From contig JANOJL010000045.1 in the NCBI GenBank assembly GCA_031418715.1, positions 1 to 64,000 of the forward strand: DNA of 64,000 bases, written 5' to 3'. Position numbers and translations under genes: made by a program. Origin of the DNA: JANMDU01 sp031418715. GTDB lineage: Bacteria; Pseudomonadota; Gammaproteobacteria; Burkholderiales; Burkholderiaceae_C. A model generated the notes under the pieces. That model saw only the letters and a program-made list of their open reading frames with translations. It ran no database searches and was not told where the DNA came from. Below, in pieces: positions 35,096-43,029 of this stretch. How positions within the stretch are numbered: position 1 is the first letter of the stretch; every line of letters begins with the position of its first letter.

Positions 35096-35950
35096 ATGAA
35101 ACACTACATTCAAAACTCCAACCCCATGCGCTCTCAGTTCAGCACACAAGCGGCGTATCAAGCGCAGCATTTCTCGTATACCTTTGACGCAGGCGTTGCC
35201 ACCCTCACGCTCAATCGCCCTGATAAAAAGAATCCGCTGACGTTTGACTCGTATAGCGAGTTGCGCGATTTGTTTCGCGCTTTCGTTTATGCCACTGATG
35301 TGAAAACCGTTGTCTTCACAGGCAGCGATGGCAATTTTTGCAGCGGCGGCGATGTGCATGAAATCATCGGTCCGCTCACCAAGATGAGCATGCCCGAGAT
35401 GCTTGAATTCACCCGCATGACGGGCGATTTGGTCAAGGCCATCAAGGCATGCCCACAGCCCGTGATCGCCGCGATTGATGGCATCTGCGCAGGTGCAGGC
35501 GCGATGATCGCGCTGGCGGCTGACATGCGTTTAGGCACACCCCGTGCAAAAACAGCCTTCCTTTTCACCCGCGTCGGCCTCGCAGGCGCAGACATGGGCG
35601 CCTGCGCCTTGCTACCACGCACGATCGGCCAAGGCCGCGCAGCTGAATTGCTATTCACTGGCCGCGCGATGACGGCGAACGAGGGCTTGAACTGGGGCTT
35701 CTTCAATGCGCTGCACGAGAGCGCCGACTTGCACGCTGCTGCACACATACTCGCGCGATCTTTAGCCGAGGGTCCGACCTTTGCCCACGGAATGACCAAA
35801 ACCATGTTGCACCAAGAGTGGAGCATGACGATTGACCAAGCGATTGAGGCAGAAGCGCAGGCTCAAGCGATTTGCATGCAAACCAAAGATTTCACGCGCG
35901 CTTATGAGGCTTTTGTAGCGAAGCAGAAACCTGCGTTTGAGGGGGATTGA
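35096..35950 (+). CDS. Enoyl-CoA hydratase/isomerase family protein
   Basis: 284 residues of the crotonase fold. The oxyanion-hole segments are TGSDGNFCSGGDVHEI and AIDGICAGAGAMIALAADMRLG. The usual second catalytic Glu region reads RVGLAGADMGACALLPR. It starts seven bases after the MarR stop; ATG 35126 (MRSQFSTQ) may be the true start. In context it would hydrate or open the ring-derived enoyl-CoA intermediate formed after the monooxygenase/reductase step of aminobenzoyl-CoA degradation. Confidence 0.9.
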   Translation: MKHYIQNSNPMRSQFSTQAAYQAQHFSYTFDAGVATLTLNRPDKKNPLTFDSYSELRDLFRAFVYATDVKTVVFTGSDGNFCSGGDVHEIIGPLTKMSMPEMLEFTRMTGDLVKAIKACPQPVIAAIDGICAGAGAMIALAADMRLGTPRAKTAFLFTRVGLAGADMGACALLPRTIGQGRAAELLFTGRAMTANEGLNWGFFNALHESADLHAAAHILARSLAEGPTFAHGMTKTMLHQEWSMTIDQAIEAEAQAQAICMQTKDFTRAYEAFVAKQKPAFEGD

Positions 35951-35951
35951 G

Positions 35952-37160
35952 ATGAGTCCACGCGCCACCACAAAACATTTGGGTCTTCCGTTTTTTGATG
36001 CGCAGCACCGCGAGATTGGCAATTGTCTGGCGGATTGGCTGCCCAAGCAGAGCATGGATGAGAGTGATGACCGCGCGGCTTGCAAGGCTTGGGTGAAGCT
36101 GTTGGGGGCGAATCAGTGGTTGCGGTATTGCGTACCTTCGTCGTACGGCGGGGCGTTTGAAATAATTGACTCCCGTGCGCTGGTGATCCTGCGGGAGAAC
36201 TTGGCTTTTCATTCTGCACTGGCAGATTTTGTATTCGCGATGCAAGGTTTGGGCAGCGGTGCGATTTCTTTGGCAGGCTCTCCTGAATTGAAAGATAAGT
36301 ATCTTCCTGCTGTGGCGCGAGGCGAGAAGATTGCTGCGTTTGCGTTGTCTGAGCCTGATGCAGGTAGCGATGTGTCTGCTATGAAAACAGAAGCATCTCA
36401 CGCAATAAATATAACGGAGAACGGCCCATTTGACTATGAAATCAATGGTCTAAAAACCTGGATCAGCAATGGCGATCTCGCGGATTTCTATTGCGTGTTT
36501 GCCAAGACAGACATGCAAGCGGGCTCACGCGGCATCAGCGCTTTCATCGTCGATGCGGGAACACCCGGCTTAGACAGCAGCGAACACATTCAAGTCATGG
36601 CGCCACATCCATTGTCCACTCTTAAATTCAACCAATGCCGGGTCGCAGCAAGCCAGCTTCTGAGTGACGAAAACGCAGGCTTTAAGCTCGCGATGGCCAC
36701 GCTGGATATTTTTCGCCCTTCGGTTGCCGCTGCAGCATTGGGTTTCGCACGCCGCGCGTTGCATGAGGCACGCACGTATGCACAAAACCGCCCGATGTTT
36801 GGCAAAACACTCGCTGACCAGCAAATCTCGCAGGCGAAATTAGGCGAAATGGCAGCGTTGCTTGATGCAGGTGCATTACTCACCTACCGCGCCGCTTGGA
36901 TGCGCGATGTAGCCCTACCTGCGGGTGATGCAAGCCGAGAAGATTACACCGCCGCCGCCGCCATGGCCAAAATGGTGGCCACTGAAAACGCCAATAAAGT
37001 GATTGATATGGCGCTGCAAATGCATGGCGGCATGGGCGTGAAGGTCGGTACGCACATTGAAGCGCTGTATCGAGATATTCGCGCGCTTCGCATTTACGAA
37101 GGCGCGACCGAGGTGCAACAGCTCATCTTGGGCAAATCGGTGCTCTCTGGTGTGATTTAA
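35952..37160 (+). CDS. Acyl-CoA dehydrogenase with repeat-encoded insertion
   Basis: 402 residues with the full ACAD layout: helical N-domain, beta domain with FALSEPDAGSDV and TWISNG, and C-terminal helices with DMALQMHGGMGV and the catalytic Glu in LRIYEGATEVQQ. It begins one base after the hydratase stop, preceded by GGGGG. Between SDVSAMKTEA and YEINGLKTW, where relatives have only a few residues, lies SHAINITENGPFD. The DNA there (36378-36434) is a diverged dispersed repeat read in the usual frame. The extra segment would extend a surface beta-hairpin. Role: alpha,beta-dehydrogenation in the aminobenzoate pathway. Confidence 0.93.
   Translation: MSPRATTKHLGLPFFDAQHREIGNCLADWLPKQSMDESDDRAACKAWVKLLGANQWLRYCVPSSYGGAFEIIDSRALVILRENLAFHSALADFVFAMQGLGSGAISLAGSPELKDKYLPAVARGEKIAAFALSEPDAGSDVSAMKTEASHAINITENGPFDYEINGLKTWISNGDLADFYCVFAKTDMQAGSRGISAFIVDAGTPGLDSSEHIQVMAPHPLSTLKFNQCRVAASQLLSDENAGFKLAMATLDIFRPSVAAAALGFARRALHEARTYAQNRPMFGKTLADQQISQAKLGEMAALLDAGALLTYRAAWMRDVALPAGDASREDYTAAAAMAKMVATENANKVIDMALQMHGGMGVKVGTHIEALYRDIRALRIYEGATEVQQLILGKSVLSGVI
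36378..36434 (+). repeat. 57-bp dispersed repeat, diverged copy R11 (intragenic, in frame)
   Basis: GCTATGAAAACAGAAGCA, CACGCA, ATATAACGG and CCATTTGAC match the repeat in order and spacing. It encodes AMKTEASHAINITENGPFD in the middle of the acyl-CoA dehydrogenase, in the same frame as the signal-peptide copies. Confidence 0.7.
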
Positions 37161-37175
37161 AGAAAGGCTTGCAAC

Positions 37176-38792
37176 ATGCCATCTGCACAACCTGATTCTT
37201 TCGCGCGCGAGCATCTGCCTCCGCTCAGCGCTTGGCCTGACTATCGCTTTGATCTACCCGAGTTGAAATTCCCCGAGCAACTCAATGCGGTGGAGCATCT
37301 GCTTGACCACGCTGTATCGCAGAAAGGTTTTGCAAACAACGTGATGCTGCGCTCTGCGCAACGCAATTTAACTTATCGAGATTCACAGACGCTCGTTAAT
37401 CGCATTGCCGTTTACTTGATCGACGATTGCAAACTGATTCCCGGCAACCGCGTGTTGCTGCGCGGGCCGAACGCCATCGGCATGGCACTGTGTTGGTTAG
37501 CCGTCGTCAAAGCTGGTCTGATCGCCGTCGGCACGATGCCTTTGCTGCGTGCGAAAGAGTTGAGCGAGATCATCACCAAAGCGCAGCCTTCGATGGCTTT
37601 GTGTGACGGCCAATGGCTCGCCGAATTGCAAACTGCTCAGCAGCAAACCACCTCGCCGATGCAGCGCATCATCCCTTTCAATAGCGATGGCGCTTCTGAT
37701 TTAGAGCAACTCTGCGCGAGCAAAAGCGGCGAATTTTCCGCCTGTAAAACGCAAGCCACCGATGTCGCGATGATGGCCTTCACCAGCGGCACCACAGGCC
37801 TGCCTAAAGCCGCCGTGCATTTGCACCGCGATTTGCTAGCCGCCTGCGAATGCTGGCCGCGCCATGTGTTGAAAGCGCAGCCCGCCGACATCGTCATCGG
37901 CTCGCCGCCGCTGGCCTTTACCTTCGGCTTGGGCGGCTTGTTGCTCTTTCCGATGTGGGCTGGCGCGAGTGTTTACTTTCACGACAAGGCCTACACACCG
38001 GAGGGCATGGTTGATGTGACCAACAACGTCAAAGCGACGATCAGCTACACCGCGCCTACCTTTTATCGCCAAATGGCGGCGTTTGCAAAAGCTAAAGGTG
38101 TGATGAGTCTGCGCATCAGCGTGAGCGCTGGCGAGGGCTTACCGGATGCCACTCGAGTGCTTTGGAAAGATGCCTCTGGGCTCGATATGCTAGACGGTAT
38201 TGGTGCGACAGAGATGTTTCATATCTTCATCTCCAGTGCGGGCAGCGAGATCAAACGCGGTGCGATTGGCAAAGTCGTACCTGGCTATACCGCGAAAGTG
38301 GTGGACGATGAAGGCAAGGAATTGCCACGCGGCCAGGTCGGCAAGCTCGCTGTTGTCGGCCCCACAGGTTGCAAATACTTGAACGACCCGCGCCAAGCCC
38401 ACTATGTGAAAAACGGTTGGAACTATCCCGGCGATGCATTCCTTCAAGATGAAGAGGGCTATTACTTCTACCAGGCCCGCACCGACGACATGATCATCAG
38501 TGCCGGCTACAACGTTGGCGGCCCCGAAGTGGAAGATTGCTTGCTCAAGCATCCAGCAATCGCCGAATGCGGCGTGATCGGCCAAGCTGATGAAGAGCGC
38601 GGCATGATCGTCAAAGCCGTTGTCGTTTTGAAGAGCGGTCAAGTAGGTGATGATGCCATGGTGAAGGCCTTGCAAGACCACGTCAAAGCAAATCTCGCAC
38701 CCTACAAATATCCAAGGAAAATTGAATTCCGTACGCAATTGCCGCGCACTGAAACCGGCAAACTGCAACGCTTCAAATTACGAGCGGTTTAA
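37176..38792 (+). CDS. abmG: 2-aminobenzoate-CoA ligase / benzoate-CoA ligase family
   Basis: 538-residue adenylate-forming enzyme. Motifs: MAFTSGTTGLPKAAVH (phosphate loop), LDGIGATEMFHIFIS (A5), YQARTDDMIISAGYNVGGPEVE (A8) and PRTETGKLQRF with the catalytic Lys (A10). The overall sequence follows the benzoate-CoA ligase group, in which GATE-MFHIF is typical of aminobenzoate ligases. It would activate anthranilate to its CoA thioester, the substrate of the fusion monooxygenase encoded at the front of the operon. It is 15 bases downstream of the ACAD gene. Confidence 0.87.
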   Translation: MPSAQPDSFAREHLPPLSAWPDYRFDLPELKFPEQLNAVEHLLDHAVSQKGFANNVMLRSAQRNLTYRDSQTLVNRIAVYLIDDCKLIPGNRVLLRGPNAIGMALCWLAVVKAGLIAVGTMPLLRAKELSEIITKAQPSMALCDGQWLAELQTAQQQTTSPMQRIIPFNSDGASDLEQLCASKSGEFSACKTQATDVAMMAFTSGTTGLPKAAVHLHRDLLAACECWPRHVLKAQPADIVIGSPPLAFTFGLGGLLLFPMWAGASVYFHDKAYTPEGMVDVTNNVKATISYTAPTFYRQMAAFAKAKGVMSLRISVSAGEGLPDATRVLWKDASGLDMLDGIGATEMFHIFISSAGSEIKRGAIGKVVPGYTAKVVDDEGKELPRGQVGKLAVVGPTGCKYLNDPRQAHYVKNGWNYPGDAFLQDEEGYYFYQARTDDMIISAGYNVGGPEVEDCLLKHPAIAECGVIGQADEERGMIVKAVVVLKSGQVGDDAMVKALQDHVKANLAPYKYPRKIEFRTQLPRTETGKLQRFKLRAV

Positions 38793-38814
38793 CAAAGAAG
38801 CCAGAAAGCCCACC

Positions 38815-39219
38815 ATGCATCAACTCCTCCAACCCCCTGACTGGGCTGCAGCCAAAGGCTATGCCAACGGCATCTCCGTCGCACTCACGGCTAGCAGCCA
38901 ACTCATCTTCACTGGTGGCCAGATCGGTTGGAATGCTCAGCAGCAATTTGATTCCACTGATTTCATCGCGCAAACCGCACAAGCTCTGCGCAACGTCCTA
39001 GCCATCCTGCATCAAGCCGGTGCTGGCCCCGAGCACATGACGCGCATGACTTGGTACATCACCGACTGCGATGAATACAACGCCCGTTTGCGCGAGTTGG
39101 GGCAGGTCTATCGTGAGGTGATGGGCAAAAACTTCCCCACGATGAGCTGTGTCGGCGTGGCGCGCTTGGTGGAAAAGCAAGCGAAGGTAGAGATTGAAGT
39201 CACGGCCATCAAACCTTGA
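38815..39219 (+). CDS. RidA (YjgF/YER057c) family protein
   Basis: 134 residues of the RidA fold, with LIFTGGQIGWNAQQ, the trimer-interface MTRMTWYITDCDEYN and the C-terminal CVGVARLVEKQAKVEIEVTAI. RidA-like proteins hydrolyse enamines and imines. The monooxygenase/reductase product of 2-aminobenzoyl-CoA is an enamine/imine, so this protein may be the dedicated deaminase of the pathway (inference). It is the last gene of the operon. Its TGA runs straight into dispersed-repeat copy R12. Confidence 0.9.
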   Translation: MHQLLQPPDWAAAKGYANGISVALTASSQLIFTGGQIGWNAQQQFDSTDFIAQTAQALRNVLAILHQAGAGPEHMTRMTWYITDCDEYNARLRELGQVYREVMGKNFPTMSCVGVARLVEKQAKVEIEVTAIKP

Positions 39220-39220
39220 T

Positions 39221-39276
39221 GCTATGAAATAAATAGCATATTGCGCATATTTTATAACGGCGGATAGCCGATTTTC
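39221..39276 (+). repeat. 57-bp dispersed repeat, copy R12 (intergenic and EamA C-terminus)
   Basis: Well preserved copy. It begins one base after the RidA stop. In the other direction its TTATAACGGCGG supplies the final Pro-Pro-Leu and TAA stop of the convergent EamA gene. Confidence 0.92.
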
Positions 39277-40214
39277 TTCAAAATTCTTTCCCCAAACAGC
39301 ACCATCGCCAACGCCCCGCCGACGCAGGCAATGCCCGCCCATTGCCAGGGGCTCACGCTCTCGCCCAGTAGCAACATGCCAGCGGCAATGCCCACCACAG
39401 GTACGCCAAGACTCAAGGGCGCCACGCGGTTAGCGGTATGCCGCTTGAGTAAACCTGTCCACATTGCATAGGCGGCAATGGTGGCGATCCAGCCGAGGTA
39501 GGCCGCGGCAAGCCATGCCGTCCAGGGTGCATTGATCAAGCTTTGCGTCACGCGTGTCACGCTGCCGGTATCCATCCAGGCCGACAGCAATACAAAGGGA
39601 ATGATGGGCACCAGCGAGCTCCACACCACGAATGCCAACGCGTCGTAGTTGGGGCTGGCTTGCTGCGCTTTGCGGGCGACGATGTTAGAAACCGCCCACG
39701 AGGCTGCTGCGCAAAGGTTCAATGCAAAGGCGAGCACCGTGATGCTCGAGCTGGCTGCCTGGCCAGATGCAAAGTGCGTTGCGAAGCAGGCCAAGCCCAG
39801 CGCTGCCAGCCCCAAGCCAATCCACTGCGAACGCCCCAACCGCTCGGCAAGAAACAGCATGCCAAACAACGCCGTGAAAAACACCTGGGTTTGCATCAAC
39901 ACCGAGGCAATCGATGCCGTCATGCCCAGTTTCAAGGCGGTAAACAAAAAGCCAAACTGACCAATGCCTTGGGCGATGCCGTAGATCAATACCCATTTGC
40001 CCGGCAGGCCGCGTGGGCGAATGAAGAGGATCAGCGGAAAGGCGGCCAAGAGGTAGCGCGCCGCGCCCATCTGAAAAGGCGTAAAGCTGGCCAGCCCATA
40101 CTTCATCACCACGAAATTCAAGCCCCAGCTGACGACGATGAAAAGAGCAAATGCGCTGTCGCGCAGAGAAAAGCTGGGTTGAGTCGGCATAGACCCATTG
40201 TGCTGCAAAGCCAT
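39252..40214 (-). CDS. EamA/DMT-family permease
   Basis: About 320 residues, ten predicted membrane helices in two EamA repeats (FALFIVVSWGLNFVVMKYG in the first helix, then AASWAVSNIVARKA in the second half). It resembles O-acetylserine/cysteine or amino-acid exporters of the DMT superfamily; the substrate is unknown. Start ATG 40214 with AAGG five bases upstream. The C-terminal GYPPL and the stop are contributed by dispersed-repeat copy R12. It is convergent with the aminobenzoate operon and divergent from the PhyH gene. Confidence 0.86.
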   Translation of the reverse strand: MALQHNGSMPTQPSFSLRDSAFALFIVVSWGLNFVVMKYGLASFTPFQMGAARYLLAAFPLILFIRPRGLPGKWVLIYGIAQGIGQFGFLFTALKLGMTASIASVLMQTQVFFTALFGMLFLAERLGRSQWIGLGLAALGLACFATHFASGQAASSSITVLAFALNLCAAASWAVSNIVARKAQQASPNYDALAFVVWSSLVPIIPFVLLSAWMDTGSVTRVTQSLINAPWTAWLAAAYLGWIATIAAYAMWTGLLKRHTANRVAPLSLGVPVVGIAAGMLLLGESVSPWQWAGIACVGGALAMVLFGERILKKIGYPPL

Positions 40215-40257
40215 CACCTTATCCGGTGGGCATTGATGAGGATTGAGCTCGCGTTAG

Positions 40258-41076
40258 ATGCCGTATGCTCATGGCATGCAGCTCTTAGATTCCGAAACCA
40301 TTTCTTGCTTTGAACGCGATGGCGCGGTTGTCCTGCGCGGCATATTGCCGACGATGCAGCTTCTGCAATTGGAGCTGGGCATTGAAGAAAACCTGGCCAA
40401 TTTGAGCCCGCTCGCGATTGTGGCCAGCGAGCCTGATGATCCTGGCCGTTTCGTGGAAGACTTTTGTACTTGGCAAAGCAACGCCACCTACGAGCACATT
40501 TTGAAAGAAACCGCGTTGCCTTGGATCGCCCGTGATCTGATGCAAAGCCAAAGCGTGCGCCTGTATCACGATCATTTGCTGGTGAAAGAGCCGGGCACCC
40601 GCGCACCAACGCCTTGGCATCAAGATCAACCGTATTACAACGTCAGTGGCCGCCACAACGTGAGCTTTTGGATTCCCGTTGATCCTGTGCCGCTGGAGAG
40701 CACGCTGCGCTTCGTGGCGGGATCACACGAAGGCGCTTGGTATATGCCGCGCACCTTCCGCGAGCAGCAAGCCAAGTGGTTTCCCGAAGGCAGTTTGCAA
40801 GAACTGCCAAACATTGACGCCGAGCCAGAAAAATTCAAGCAACTTGCTTGGGCGCTGGAGCCTGGCGATTGCGTGGCTTTTCATATGCTCACCCTACATG
40901 CCACCAGCGGCACCCCACCGGGTAGCCGGCGTCGCGTGTTCTCCGCACGGTATTTGGGGGACGATGCCCGCCACGCGATCCGCCCATGGCGCACCTCGCC
41001 GCCGTTTGCAGGACTGGAAGATCGTCTGCCGGATGGCGCTGAGATGAACGACGATCTCTTTCCGCGATTGATTTGA
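40258..41076 (+). CDS. Phytanoyl-CoA dioxygenase (PhyH) family oxygenase
   Basis: 272 residues of the Fe(II)/2-oxoglutarate oxygenase superfamily, PhyH type. The iron ligands are H121 and D123 in TPWHQDQPYYN and the distal His in MLTLHATSGTPPGSRRR, whose Arg binds 2-oxoglutarate. It would hydroxylate a small or acyl substrate in the cytoplasm. Two nearby ATGs (40258 and 40276) are possible starts. It is flanked by unrelated genes, so no pathway can be assigned. Confidence 0.87.
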   Translation: MPYAHGMQLLDSETISCFERDGAVVLRGILPTMQLLQLELGIEENLANLSPLAIVASEPDDPGRFVEDFCTWQSNATYEHILKETALPWIARDLMQSQSVRLYHDHLLVKEPGTRAPTPWHQDQPYYNVSGRHNVSFWIPVDPVPLESTLRFVAGSHEGAWYMPRTFREQQAKWFPEGSLQELPNIDAEPEKFKQLAWALEPGDCVAFHMLTLHATSGTPPGSRRRVFSARYLGDDARHAIRPWRTSPPFAGLEDRLPDGAEMNDDLFPRLI

Positions 41077-41094
41077 TCACTCATAGCTGAGGCA

Positions 41095-41502
41095 TCAACT
41101 AGCTGGGAGTATCCAAATCTCCAACTGCAAGCCTGGAAAGCTCTCAAAGTCTTTTGCGTTGCGCGTGAGCAGCGCATGGCCACCGGCAATGGCTGTAGCA
41201 GCGATCCATGTATCGTGCGCGCCGATGGTGACGCCCTTTGGCAAAGCGGCCATCATGCGCGAATGGCTGCGCGCCTCTCGCAAACCGATATCAAGGATGG
41301 GGATTTCTGCCAACAACTGCTCCGCCATCGCGCCGCGCCAAGTGCGCTTGTGCGGCAAGCTGGCTCGCTCTACTCCTGCAAGCAACTCACTTGCTGTGAT
41401 GCTGCTCATGTAAACGTCACCTAGATGCTCCCAACGCTCTAGAACTGTGTTGATGCCTTGTTCACGCAAGACCCATATATCAGTGTCAATCAGCAAGCCC
41501 AT
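41095..41502 (-). CDS. vapC: VapC-family PIN-domain toxin
   Basis: 135 residues from ATG 41502. PIN-domain endoribonuclease with the acidic residues in place: D in GLLIDTDIW, E in SITASELLAGVERA, D in GAHDTWIAATA and D in TRNAKDFESF. VapC toxins cleave tRNA or rRNA and are held in check by an adjacent VapB/Phd-like antitoxin. The antitoxin frame immediately upstream (41505-41804) is broken. No ribosome site precedes the ATG, which fits original coupling to the antitoxin (TGA then two bases then ATG). Confidence 0.87.
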   Translation of the reverse strand: MGLLIDTDIWVLREQGINTVLERWEHLGDVYMSSITASELLAGVERASLPHKRTWRGAMAEQLLAEIPILDIGLREARSHSRMMAALPKGVTIGAHDTWIAATAIAGGHALLTRNAKDFESFPGLQLEIWILPAS

Positions 41503-41504
41503 GC

Positions 41505-41804
41505 TCAGGAGGCGCCCCAAGGATCAGTTGCTCGCGCAGGCATAGCGTTCATACTGCGGCGCACCTCCGCCAAATCAGCTGCAAATGCTTCCCGCTCTTA
41601 TTCGTCAAGTCGCGGCAGATTATCCAGCCATGTTTGTACTTGCTTCGCATTTAAGCCTCTGGTTTCGCTCCCGGGTATCACTCGTGCAATAACTGTTTTG
41701 CCACGTGAAATATCAAATACCTGCCCCCGGTATTGCACTTGGCTCAGGTAGTCCGAGATGCCGCGAGTGAACTCGGTGGCAGTGACGGATTCTGCAAGTG
41801 CGTC
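41505..41804 (-). pseudogene. Decayed Phd/VapB-type antitoxin gene
   Basis: On the minus strand a frame reads ESVTATEFTRGISDYLSQVQ, then RGQVFDISRGKTVIARVIP, typical of Phd/YefM-type antitoxins in their DNA-binding domain. Two defects are visible. There is no ATG, GTG or TTG before the conserved start of the domain; the frame opens after a TAA at 41805-41807. An in-frame TAA at 41598-41600 separates LPRLDE from EREAFAADLAEVRRSMN, the toxin-binding tail. The tail frame then stays open to a TGA two bases before vapC. A 54-codon ORF in another frame (41877-41713), beginning with a hydrophobic stretch MHLTLLSLLLLVGLLLIVAG, runs into the same region and may mark a frameshift or fusion. Confidence 0.75.
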
Positions 41805-41898
41805 TTAAACGTACTATGCCTGCCACGATGAGCAGAAGACCAACGAGAAGCAGCAAACTGAGCAATGTTAGATGCATGGTGAATGCATGGCCTAAGGC

Positions 41899-42894
41899 TC
41901 AATCCACCCGCGCCCCACTTGCCTTCACTGGCTTTTCATATCTCGCACGCTCTTGCGCCATGAAGGCGGTGAATTCTTGTGGGCTGTTGGGGGTGGGCTC
42001 GGCCATGAGGGCGGCGTACCGGGTCTGGGTCTCAGGCAATTTGAGGGCCGCGGTGAAGGCGGCGTTGAGTTTGCTCACCACGTCAGCTGGTGTGCCTGCG
42101 GGTGCAACCAAACCCCACCAAGTGTCGATCGCGAAGTCTTTGAAGAAGTTGGGCATGGCCTCCTGCAAGGTCGGCACATCGGGCAAATTGGGCGAGCGCT
42201 TGAGAGCCGTGACGCCCAAGGCTTTGAGCTTGCCGCTGCGGATGTTGGGTGCGGCGGTGGCGAGATTGTCGAAATTGAAATCGACTTGGCCTGAGAGCAA
42301 CGCAAGCTGAGCCGGGTTGCCACCGTTGTAGGGGATGTGCACGGCGAACACGCTGGCGCGGGCTTTGAACATTTCGCCAGCCAGATGACCGCCCGAGCCA
42401 TTGCCGCCTGAGCCGTAGTTGAGCTTGGCGGGGTTGGCTTTGGCATATGCCACGAAGTCTTGCACGGTGTTGATTTTCAGACGCGCGGCGGTATCCGTAT
42501 TCATCACCAGCACCTGGGGCACACGCAGCATTTGGGTGATGGCGGCGAAGTCTTTGCCCGCATCGAAAGGCATCTTGGCATAGAGCCACGGGTTGATCGC
42601 ATGCGTGGCCAGTGCCGCGATGCCAATGGTGGTGCCATCGGGCGCAGCTTTGGCAATCAGATCCGCGCCAATGTTGCCGCCTGCGCCGGGCTTGTTGTCG
42701 ATGATGATCGTGCCCAGCGCACCTTTGGTTTGCTCAGCGATGAGACGAGCCGTCACATCAATCGGGCCACCCGCGGCGTAGGGGACGATCAGGCGAATCG
42801 GCCTTTGTTGGCTAAAAGCGGTGATTACCGGCAAGGATATTGCGCTGAGCGCTACTGATTTAGTAGCTAGGGAGATGAGTTGTCTGCGTTGCAT
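41899..42894 (-). CDS. Bug/TctC-type periplasmic binding protein
   Basis: 331 residues with the usual Bug features: signal peptide, mature start RPIRLIVPYAAGGPIDVTAR, loop DNKPGAGGNIGADLIAKAAPDG and C-terminal YEKPVKASGARVD. The signal peptide segment ATKSVALSAISLPVITAFS is encoded by a diverged copy (R13) of the dispersed repeat. A long perfect hairpin (B2) lies just upstream of the start. Together with the next gene it forms a pair of paralogues without permease genes. Ligand unknown. Confidence 0.92.
   Translation of the reverse strand: MQRRQLISLATKSVALSAISLPVITAFSQQRPIRLIVPYAAGGPIDVTARLIAEQTKGALGTIIIDNKPGAGGNIGADLIAKAAPDGTTIGIAALATHAINPWLYAKMPFDAGKDFAAITQMLRVPQVLVMNTDTAARLKINTVQDFVAYAKANPAKLNYGSGGNGSGGHLAGEMFKARASVFAVHIPYNGGNPAQLALLSGQVDFNFDNLATAAPNIRSGKLKALGVTALKRSPNLPDVPTLQEAMPNFFKDFAIDTWWGLVAPAGTPADVVSKLNAAFTAALKLPETQTRYAALMAEPTPNSPQEFTAFMAQERARYEKPVKASGARVD
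42811..42867 (-). repeat. 57-bp dispersed repeat, diverged copy R13 (intragenic, in frame)
   Basis: The first 30 bases fit (GCTACTAAATCAGTAGC, then CAGCGCAATAT); the centre has changed (CTTGCCGG in place of ATAACGG). It encodes the signal peptide core of the Bug protein at 41899-42894. Confidence 0.75.
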
Positions 42895-42915
42895 AGGAAG
42901 TAGCTTTCAAAAAAT

Positions 42916-43012
42916 AGGTCACCCGAAAAGCGCAAAAAAGACGCTAAACACGCAAAAATGGATAAGTGCTTTTTCGCGATTTTCGCGTCTTTTTTGCGCT
43001 TTTCGCGTTACT
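42916..43012. repeat. Second repeat family, copy B2: long hairpin with perfect 21-bp arms
   Basis: CGAAAAGCGCAAAAAAGACG plus C (42924-42944) and its exact reverse complement (42985-43005) enclose 40 bases that hold a further, partly matching GCG/A-T segment. The outer bases (GGTCACC / CGTTACT) are nearly symmetrical too. It lies between two Bug genes, 18 bases downstream of one stop and about 22 bases upstream of the other start. It can act as a terminator or as a processing hairpin. Confidence 0.85.
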
Positions 43013-43029
43013 TAGATCGGTCTAAACAT

